DNA of 50,226 bases from the NCBI GenBank assembly GCA_945893045.1, contig CAMDEA010000041.1, positions 1 to 50,226 of the forward strand. The letters run 5' to 3'. The translations under genes were made by a program, and so were the position numbers. The notes beneath the pieces are model-generated. The model was not told where the DNA came from. It ran no database searches and saw only the letters and a program-made list of their open reading frames with translations. Source of the DNA: Planctomyces sp. SH-PL62 (GTDB taxonomy: Bacteria; Planctomycetota; Planctomycetia; Planctomycetales; Planctomycetaceae). Positions 44,534 to 50,226 of the stretch are shown one piece after another (position 1 is the stretch's first letter; every line of letters begins with the position of its first letter).

Positions 44534-45472
44534 ATGGCCACGATTCTCGTCACCGGCGGTGCCGGATTCCTCGGAAGTCACCTGTGCGACCGGCTGATCG
44601 CTCGCGGAGACGATGTCCTCTGCGTCGATAACTTTTTCACCGGCCGCAAGGCGAACATCCAGCACCTGATCGGCAACCCGCGCTTTGAGTTGTTCCGGCA
44701 CGACATCGTGCATGATCTCTTTGTTGAGTGCGATCAAATCTACAACCTCGCCTGTCCGGCCTCGCCGGTCGCGTATCAGTTCAATCCGATCAAGACGATC
44801 AAGACCTCCACCATCGGCATGATCAACATGCTCGGCCTGGCGAAACGCTGCCGAGCCAGAATCCTGCAAGCCAGCACGTCGGAAGTTTACGGCGACCCCG
44901 AAGTCCATCCGCAGACCGAGGACTATTGGGGCTACGTCAACCCGCTCGGCCCGCGAAGCTGTTACGACGAAGGCAAACGCATCGCCGAGTCGCTCTGCAT
45001 GAACTACCACGAATCCAACGGCGTCGAGGTGCGAATCATTCGCATCTTCAACACCTACGGCCCGCGCATGGACCCCAACGACGGCCGAGTCATCTCCAAC
45101 TTCATCTGCCAGGCTCTGCGCGGCGAGCCAATCACGATCTACGGCGACGGCCAACAGACCCGCTCGTTCTGTTACCGCGACGACTTGATCGAAGGCATGA
45201 TCCGCCTGATGGACAACAACGAGCACATCGGCCCGGTCAACATCGGCAACCCCGACGAGAAGACGATGCTCGAACTGGCCCAAGCGGTCATCGCCGAGAC
45301 CGGCTCCAAGAGCGAACTGAAATTCGAGCCACTCCCCAAAGACGACCCCAAACAACGCTGCCCCGACATCACCCGCGCCCGCACCTGGCTCGGCTGGGAA
45401 CCGCGAGTGCCGCTGAACGTCGGGCTGGCGAAGACGGTGGAATATTACCGCCAGTTGCTGGCCAGTTCGTAG
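44534..45472 (+). CDS. UDP-glucuronate decarboxylase (UDP-xylose synthase)
   Basis: About 312 residues of the extended short-chain dehydrogenase family. The NAD loop is TGGAGFLG (residues 7-14), and the catalytic Y144-x3-K148 lies in [12 protein letters not shown]. The phrases [35 protein letters not shown] and [17 protein letters not shown] are those of UDP-xylose synthases, which convert UDP-glucuronate to UDP-xylose with NAD recycled internally. GGGGAGA before the ATG at 44534 supports this start; a longer frame upstream would translate a palindromic element. It opens the nucleotide-sugar cluster and shares a substrate with the epimerase at 45883. Confidence 0.93.
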   Translation: MATILVTGGAGFLGSHLCDRLIARGDDVLCVDNFFTGRKANIQHLIGNPRFELFRHDIVHDLFVECDQIYNLACPASPVAYQFNPIKTIKTSTIGMINMLGLAKRCRARILQASTSEVYGDPEVHPQTEDYWGYVNPLGPRSCYDEGKRIAESLCMNYHESNGVEVRIIRIFNTYGPRMDPNDGRVISNFICQALRGEPITIYGDGQQTRSFCYRDDLIEGMIRLMDNNEHIGPVNIGNPDEKTMLELAQAVIAETGSKSELKFEPLPKDDPKQRCPDITRARTWLGWEPRVPLNVGLAKTVEYYRQLLASS

Positions 45473-45513
45473 TCTCGTCTTCAGACGGCGTGACGCAGGC
45501 GAAGGAAACTCGA

Positions 45514-45855
45514 ATGCTTCGCATCGACGACGTTGGTTGGTATTCCGCAAAGACCGTTTACAGGCACCAGCTTGTCCAAGATGGTGTCACGAAAACTGTG
45601 TTCGAGGAGCGAGTGGTCCTTTTCCATGCGGCGAATTTCGAGGACGCGATTGCGAAAGCAGAGACTGAGGCAAATGACCATTGCTCCGCCGTCGAGAATG
45701 TCGTCTATCTCGGCTTTGTGAGCGTCTATTATTTGCCCGAGGACACAGTGGGCGAGGGCACCGAAATCTATTCGCTGATGCGGGACAGCGACCTATCGGA
45801 CACGGAATATCTGACTCGCTTCCACGATGAGGGGCACGAACGTTGGCTGGATTGA
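45514..45855 (+). CDS. DUF4288 family protein
   Basis: A 113-residue protein. WYSAKTVYRHQL, VFEERVVLFHAANFEDAIAKAETEA and the closing VYLGFVSVYYL follow the DUF4288 pattern of an N-terminal WYSVK strand, an ERIxLFxA strand with a helix, and a final strand. The acidic C-terminus (DSDLSDTEYLTRFHDEGHERWLD) extends beyond it. The function of the family is not known. GAAGGAA lies 8 bases upstream of the ATG. It stands between two sugar-nucleotide genes on the same strand (41 and 27 bases away), so it is probably co-transcribed. Confidence 0.82.
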   Translation: MLRIDDVGWYSAKTVYRHQLVQDGVTKTVFEERVVLFHAANFEDAIAKAETEANDHCSAVENVVYLGFVSVYYLPEDTVGEGTEIYSLMRDSDLSDTEYLTRFHDEGHERWLD

Positions 45856-45882
45856 TTGCGATGTAATCATGGAGGAAGTTTC

Positions 45883-46899
45883 ATGGCAGGTAAAAAATAT
45901 CTCGTCACCGGCGCGGCCGGGTTCATTGGGTTTCACACCAGCAAAAAACTGCTGGCTCGCGGGGAGACGGTGGTCGGGTATGACAACCTCGTGCCGTACT
46001 ATCCGGTCGAGTACAAGCACGCTCGGCTGAAGCAGCTTGTCGGGCGGCCGGGGTTCTCGTTTCAGCAGGCGGACCTCACCGAGCGTGACCGCTTGATGCA
46101 GCTTTGCCGCGACGAAAAATTCGATGTGGTCATCAACCTGGCGGCTCAGGCGGGGGTCAGGTACTCGCTGGAGAATCCGCACGCTTACGTCGAGGCCAAT
46201 GTCGTCGGCTTCGTCAATATCCTGGAGGCGTGCCGGCACAGCGGCGTGAAGCATCTGGTGTATGCCTCGTCGAGCAGCGTTTACGGAGCGAACACGAACA
46301 ACCCGTTCTCGGTGCATCACAACGTCGATCACCCCATCAGCCTGTACGCGGCCACGAAGAAGGCCAACGAACTGATGGCTCACACCTACAGCCACCTGTT
46401 CGCTCTGCCGACGACCGGCCTGCGGTTCTTCACCGTCTACGGCCCGTGGGGGCGGCCGGACATGGCGCTGTTCCTGTTCACGAAGGCGATCCTCTCCGGC
46501 AAGCCGATCGACGTCTTCAACAACGGCCAGATGCGCCGTGACTTCACCTTCGTGGACGACATCGTCGAAGGAGTCATCCGAGTCGCCGACAACATCCCCA
46601 CCGGCAACCCCAATTGGAGCGGCGATCATCCCGATCCGGCGACCAGCAAGGCTCCCTACAAAATCTACAACATCGGCAACAACCAACCGGTCGAGCTGCT
46701 GTACCTGATCGAGACGCTCGAAAAGTGTCTCGGCAAGAAGGCCGAGAAGAATTTCCTTCCAATGCAACCGGGTGACGTGCCGGCGACGTATGCCGACGTC
46801 GATGATTTGATCCGCGACGTCGGCTTCAAACCAGCGACCCCAATTGAGACGGGGGTTGCACGGTTCGTGGAGTGGTATCGCAGCTATCACGCGGTTTGA
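45883..46899 (+). CDS. UDP-glucuronate 4-epimerase
   Basis: About 338 residues of the extended short-chain dehydrogenase family. The NAD loop is VTGAAGFIG (8-16), and the active site Y155-x3-K159 lies in [45 protein letters not shown] and [23 protein letters not shown] are typical of UDP-glucuronate 4-epimerases, which make UDP-galacturonate for surface polysaccharide. GGAGGAAG with six-base spacing supports the ATG at 45883. Together with the decarboxylase it diverts UDP-glucuronate into two branches. Confidence 0.93.
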   Translation: MAGKKYLVTGAAGFIGFHTSKKLLARGETVVGYDNLVPYYPVEYKHARLKQLVGRPGFSFQQADLTERDRLMQLCRDEKFDVVINLAAQAGVRYSLENPHAYVEANVVGFVNILEACRHSGVKHLVYASSSSVYGANTNNPFSVHHNVDHPISLYAATKKANELMAHTYSHLFALPTTGLRFFTVYGPWGRPDMALFLFTKAILSGKPIDVFNNGQMRRDFTFVDDIVEGVIRVADNIPTGNPNWSGDHPDPATSKAPYKIYNIGNNQPVELLYLIETLEKCLGKKAEKNFLPMQPGDVPATYADVDDLIRDVGFKPATPIETGVARFVEWYRSYHAV

Positions 46900-46910
46900 G
46901 AGTTCGTTTT

Positions 46911-47099
46911 GGGAGGGTGAAAAATTATTGGGTGAAAAATGAGGAGGCAGGAGGCAGGAGGTGACTGAATTCAAGGATTTCTTTTGAATGACTGTTTTTG
47001 TCAGCACTGAAAAATGATCGCCAAGAATGACGAGGAAAATTGGCTTCATCGTTTGCCGCCCCTCCCCATTTGTCACCCAATAATTTTTTACCCTCTTCC
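46911..47099. repeat. AT-rich inverted repeat pair with heptamers
   Basis: The left arm (46911-46944) reads GGGTGAAAAATTATTGGGTG after GGGA; the right arm (47061-47099) is its imperfect reverse complement (CACCCAATAATTTTTTACCC). Next to the left arm is a run of 7-mers, AGGAGGC AGGAGGC AGGAGGT (46942-46962). A third copy, in the same orientation as the right arm, is at 47934-47981. The region between the arms has no gene. Confidence 0.85.
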
Positions 47100-47129
47100 G
47101 TTTCCCCATTTCAAATACTGAGGCCCACC

Positions 47130-47918
47130 ATGCCGATCCATGTTGACGCCAAGATGAGGCGGCTCAGCCAAAAGGAATTCGGCAACTTGGCATACGAGGT
47201 ACTTGGTGAGGCGTTTCGGATTCAGGAAGAGTTGGGACGTTTTTTCCACGAAGGAATTTACAAAGAGGCGCTTGCGGCGCGGTTTCCGAATGTGCGTTTG
47301 GAAGTGCCGGTTGTTGTCACGCATCGAGACTTCAGGAAAACGTATTCATTGGATGTGCTCGTCGGCGACGGCGGGTTGTTTGAGTTCAAAGCCGCGGAGG
47401 CGCTCGTCCCAAGACATCGTGGCCAACTGACGATTTATCTTGTTCTTAGCGATCTTGCTCACGGTCAGTTGATCAACATGCGGCCCGCCGAGGTCGAGCA
47501 CGAGTTCGTCAATGCACCAGCGACACGAGCCGAGCGTCTCAAGTTCGAGATCGACGATTCAAGTTGGCATGAGATCGTGCCCCGCGCCGCGCTCTGGCGA
47601 AACATCCTTGCTGAAATCCTCGGCGATTGGGGTACGGGGTTAGAACTGCCGCTCTACGAAGCGGCCATGATTCATTTCCTCGGCGGCTCCCAAGCCGCGA
47701 TTCAAGACGTTGACGTCGTGATGGGCAACCGCAAACTCGGACACCAACCGTTCCGTGTCGCCGCACCGAATGTGGCCTTTAAGCTCACTGCGATGGAGAC
47801 GGCGCTCAATGCCTTCGAAGCCCAATCTCGACAGATTCTGAAACAGACATCATTGTCCGCGATCCTCTGGGCCAACATCGTCCACCAAAGAGTGACCCTA
47901 ACCACACTCACTCGTTGA
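47130..47918 (+). CDS. GxxExxY family nuclease-like protein, long form
   Basis: 262 residues from the ATG at 47130. The N-terminal half matches the GxxExxY family of PD-(D/E)xK proteins: [16 protein letters not shown] keeps E41 and Y44 of the signature (the first glycine is F38), and the nuclease-like residues D75 (SLDVLV), E85 and K87 (FEFKAAEAL) are in place. A second region of ~130 residues follows ([48 protein letters not shown]) and is unassigned. Family members are known from rRNA intervening sequences and from repeat-flanked loci; the activity is unproven. It sits between copies of one AT-rich repeat in the sugar-nucleotide cluster. Confidence 0.85.
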   Translation: MPIHVDAKMRRLSQKEFGNLAYEVLGEAFRIQEELGRFFHEGIYKEALAARFPNVRLEVPVVVTHRDFRKTYSLDVLVGDGGLFEFKAAEALVPRHRGQLTIYLVLSDLAHGQLINMRPAEVEHEFVNAPATRAERLKFEIDDSSWHEIVPRAALWRNILAEILGDWGTGLELPLYEAAMIHFLGGSQAAIQDVDVVMGNRKLGHQPFRVAAPNVAFKLTAMETALNAFEAQSRQILKQTSLSAILWANIVHQRVTLTTLTR

Positions 47919-47933
47919 TCGTTATTCCTCAAT

Positions 47934-47981
47934 CTCCCCCTCTTTCATTTTTCACCCAACAATCTTTCACCTTCTGCTCCC
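47934..47981. repeat. Third copy of the AT-rich GGGTGAAAAAT repeat
   Basis: CATTTTTCACCCAACAATCT, then TTCACC, is a diverged direct copy of the arm at 47061-47099. The two bracket the GxxExxY gene on either side, ending 16 bases after its stop and 20 bases before the rfbA start. Confidence 0.8.
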
Positions 47982-48000
47982 ATCTTGCCGGAGTCTCAAC

Positions 48001-48882
48001 ATGTCGATCCGCAAAGGCATCATCCTCGCCGGAGGCTCCGGCACACGCCTCTACCCAGCAACACAAGTCATCAGCAAGCAGTTGCTGCCCGTGTTCGATA
48101 AGCCGATGGTCTATTACCCGTTGGCGACGCAGATGTTGGCCGGACTGCGGCACATCCTGGTCATCAGCACGCCGCATGACTTGCCGCTGTATCGCAAGCT
48201 GTTGAAGGACGGCAGCCAGTGGGGCATGACGTTCGAGTACGCTGAGCAACCCAATCCCGGTGGTCTGTCGCAGGCGTTCTTGATTGGCGAAGAGTTCCTT
48301 GCCGGCGATCCGGCCTGCTTGATTCTCGGCGACAACATTTTCTACGGGCATCAGCTTTCGCAGCAGTTGCAGCGAGCGGCCTCGACCGACTCTGGCGCGA
48401 CCGTCTTCGCGTATCACGTTCGCGACCCGGAACGGTACGGCGTCGTCGAATTGGACTCGACCGGCAAAGCGATCACGATCGAAGAGAAACCGAAGCAGCC
48501 GAAGTCGAACTACGCTGTCACCGGCTTGTACTTCTACGACCGTCACGTCTGCGAGTACGCCAAGCAACTGAAACCCTCGCCGCGCGGCGAACTGGAGATC
48601 ACCGACCTCAACCGTGTGTATCTCGAACGGGGCGAACTGCATGTCGAGACGTTCGGCCGCGGCTCGGCGTGGCTCGACACGGGGACTCACGAATCGCTGA
48701 TCGAGGCCAGCACGTTCGTCAGCGTGCTGGAGACTCGGCAAGGCTTGAAGATCGCCTGCCTCGAAGAGATCGCCTGGCGCATGAAATGGATCGACGACGC
48801 TCAGGTCCGCAAGCTGGCCGAACCTATGAAGAACAACAGCTACGGTCAGTACTTGTTGGATCTGGTCGCACGGGGTGAGTGA
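48001..48882 (+). CDS. rfbA: Glucose-1-phosphate thymidylyltransferase
   Basis: A 293-residue enzyme making dTDP-glucose from dTTP and glucose-1-phosphate, the first step of dTDP-rhamnose synthesis. [16 protein letters not shown], the [17 protein letters not shown] block, [26 protein letters not shown] and the [16 protein letters not shown] loop are diagnostic, and the length is normal for RmlA. CCGGAG lies just before the ATG at 48001. Genes rmlB, C and D are not in the window. The upstream GxxExxY cassette separates it from the epimerase, though all lie on the plus strand. Confidence 0.96.
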   Translation: MSIRKGIILAGGSGTRLYPATQVISKQLLPVFDKPMVYYPLATQMLAGLRHILVISTPHDLPLYRKLLKDGSQWGMTFEYAEQPNPGGLSQAFLIGEEFLAGDPACLILGDNIFYGHQLSQQLQRAASTDSGATVFAYHVRDPERYGVVELDSTGKAITIEEKPKQPKSNYAVTGLYFYDRHVCEYAKQLKPSPRGELEITDLNRVYLERGELHVETFGRGSAWLDTGTHESLIEASTFVSVLETRQGLKIACLEEIAWRMKWIDDAQVRKLAEPMKNNSYGQYLLDLVARGE

Positions 48883-48892
48883 CGAACGGTAC

Positions 48893-48977
48893 GGGGTCGG
48901 GAGTCTTTTTCAGGCCGCCGAGTGTCTCGCGACGTCGAACGCTAAACTGCGGCGGCCTGAAAACGACTCCCGACCCC
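48893..48977. repeat. GGGGTCGGGAGTC palindrome (copy 3)
   Basis: The left end GGGGTCGGGAGTCTTTTTCA (48893-48912) pairs with the right end at 48977 (one mismatch: AAAACG for AAAAAG). The palindrome extends inward with GGCCGCCG/CGGCGGCC. It starts 10 bases after the rfbA stop and ends 19 bases before the next ATG. Confidence 0.9.
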
Positions 48978-48996
48978 TTCGCTCAAGGAGCCTACT

Positions 48997-50226
48997 ATGC
49001 GCCGAGCCTGTCCGTTGATCGCGTTGGTCGCACTGATGTCGGTCGTTGTCATCATCGGTTCGACGAACCGAAGTCTGCGTTCCGATGATCCCTCGGTGAA
49101 GAACGCCGCGCCGCCAACCGTCGCGAAACCCGAACCGAAGCGACTTGAAGTCCCGCTCAACGGCCATGTCTTCTCGCTGCCCGAAGGCTTCACGATTGAG
49201 CTTGTCGCCGGGCCGCTGCTGGTCGATCGGCCGATCACCGCCAGCTTCGATGAAGACGGGCGGCTGTACGTTTCCGATTCGTCGGGCACGAACGATCCGT
49301 CGGCGAAGCAGCTCATCGACAAGCCCCATCGAGTCGTGCGGCTCGAAGACACCGACGACGATGGCAAGTTCGATAAGAGCAGCGTCTTCGCCGACAAGCT
49401 GATGTTTCCGGAGGGGACGTTGTGGCATGACGGCTCGCTGTATGTGGCCGCTCCGCCAAGCATCTGGAAGCTGACCGATACCGACGGCGATGGCGTGGCT
49501 GATCAACGCGAAGAGTGGTTCAAAGGGAACACGCTCACCGGCTGTGCGAACGATCTGCACGGCCCGTATCTCGGCCCCGACGGGTATCTGTATTGGTGCA
49601 AGGGAGCGTTCGCCGAGCAGACCTACGAACGCCCCGTCCGGCGAACGGGGGGCGTCAGCCCCCTGGTCGGATCGGATCAACCCAAAACCAACCAGGGGGC
49701 TGACGCCGCCCCGTTCGCCACGGAAAAGTGGACCACGAAAGCCTCGCACATTTTCCGCGCGAGACCGGACGCTCCGCGAGACCCTGCCACCGGCAGCATC
49801 AAGACGTCGGCGATCGAGTGCGTGATGACCGGCGGCATGGACAACCCGGTGGATGTCGTCTTCACGCCGACCGGCGAGCGAATCTTCACGACGACGTTCC
49901 TGGTGCATCCGGGCGGAGGCAACCGAGACGGCCTGCTGCACGCCGTGTACGGCGGAGTCTATGGCAAGGACTGGAGCGTGATTGATTCCCCCAGCCACCC
50001 GCGGACCGGCGACGTGATGCCGGTGCTGTGCCATCTCGGAGCCGCCGCCCCCTGCGGCCTCGAACGCTTGCAGTCCGCCGCCTGGGGCCGCGAGTACCAA
50101 GACAATCTCTTCGCCTGCTGCTTCAACATGCGGAAGGTGACTCGCCACGTCCTGCAACCTCACGGAGCGACGTTCCAAACCGAGGCGGAAGATTTCGTGG
50201 TCTCGAACAACCTCGACTTCCACCCG
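48997..50226 (+). CDS. PVC-type membrane-bound dehydrogenase, N-terminal part
   Basis: Open for 410 codons to the end of the window; the gene is truncated by the window, not broken. A signal anchor (MRRACPLIALVALMSVVVII) leads to a beta-propeller with the phrases GFTIELVAGPLLVDRPITAS, VRLEDTDDDGKFDKSSVFAD, FPEGTLWHDGSLYVAAPPS, TLTGCANDLHGPYLGPDG and FTPTGERIFTTTF. These are family phrases of the planctomycete dehydrogenases that often end in a HEAT region and a cytochrome c domain. Residues ~215-241 (between FAEQTYERP and KWTTKASHIF) are foreign to the family and encoded by an in-frame palindromic element. AAGGAG lies six bases before the ATG at 48997. The substrate is unknown. Confidence 0.9.
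   Translation, partial: MRRACPLIALVALMSVVVIIGSTNRSLRSDDPSVKNAAPPTVAKPEPKRLEVPLNGHVFSLPEGFTIELVAGPLLVDRPITASFDEDGRLYVSDSSGTNDPSAKQLIDKPHRVVRLEDTDDDGKFDKSSVFADKLMFPEGTLWHDGSLYVAAPPSIWKLTDTDGDGVADQREEWFKGNTLTGCANDLHGPYLGPDGYLYWCKGAFAEQTYERPVRRTGGVSPLVGSDQPKTNQGADAAPFATEKWTTKASHIFRARPDAPRDPATGSIKTSAIECVMTGGMDNPVDVVFTPTGERIFTTTFLVHPGGGNRDGLLHAVYGGVYGKDWSVIDSPSHPRTGDVMPVLCHLGAAAPCGLERLQSAAWGREYQDNLFACCFNMRKVTRHVLQPHGATFQTEAEDFVVSNNLDFHP
49640..49719. repeat. GGCGAACGGGG/GGCGTCAGCC palindrome inside a gene
   Basis: The left arm 49640-49667 and right arm 49691-49719 are reverse complements of the same family as 7873-7944 (GGCGTCAGCCCCCTGGT and ACCAGGGGGCTGACGCC). Reading frame is kept across it: the translation VSPLVGSDQPKTNQGADAAP shows no stop codon. 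Confidence 0.92.

Noticed and set aside
48910..50223. A 437-residue minus-strand open frame
   Set aside because: Antisense to the PVC dehydrogenase, whose family phrases on the plus strand are unmistakable.

Overview
The window comes from a planctomycete (class Planctomycetia; genus not determinable here). The evidence is a GC-rich genome with two DUF1559 pseudopilin-like proteins, Ser/Thr kinases fused to other domains, a planctomycete-type ECF sigma factor paired with a TPR kinase, a BBP7 outer-membrane protein, a PVC-type beta-propeller dehydrogenase, secreted proteins with LE-x-R-x-LS motifs near their N-termini, and the PVC-specific small basic protein.

Layout. 0-9.5 kb: elongation factor G, a kinase/beta-helix receptor, a LolD/MacB-type ABC ATPase and a secreted transglutaminase-like protein. 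9.9-16.6 kb: two DUF1559 pseudopilin-like genes, a lipoprotein candidate, a HEAT protein, a small membrane protein and a GspK-like minor pseudopilin. 16.7-27.3 kb: a GyrB/ParE subunit, a VF530 protein, several secreted or membrane proteins of unknown role, a ThuA-like protein, a GH3-family adenylating enzyme, the small basic protein and NrdR. 27.4-34.7 kb: the C-terminal relic of a DUF1553 gene, then a surface cluster (RTX protein, a cyclophilin with nine tandem Ig/cadherin-like repeats, and a BBP7 barrel). 34.7-40.4 kb, minus strand: csrA, ECF sigma factor, TPR kinase and an unknown repeat protein, in operon-like order. 40.7-44.1 kb: ribD and a SEC-C/TPR protein. 44.4-48.9 kb: nucleotide-sugar genes (UDP-glucuronate decarboxylase, UDP-glucuronate 4-epimerase, glucose-1-phosphate thymidylyltransferase), interrupted by a DUF4288 gene and a repeat-flanked GxxExxY nuclease-like gene. 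49-50.2 kb: the 5' part of a PVC-type dehydrogenase that runs off the window.

The most striking content is not one gene but a dense population of small palindromic elements, about 17 copies of several families in 50 kb. Many are double hairpins, that is, two inverted hairpins bounded by GTAG and CTAC, like REP/BIME elements. In one family, compensatory changes preserve each small hairpin while the long palindrome decays. Two copies lie in frame inside protein genes (a kinase TPR region and the dehydrogenase), two supply stop codons, and one family of about 88 bp lies just upstream of three start codons. A second candidate is the GxxExxY gene, which lies between copies of one AT-rich repeat in the middle of the sugar-nucleotide cluster. 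No tRNA, rRNA, CRISPR array or transposase gene was seen.
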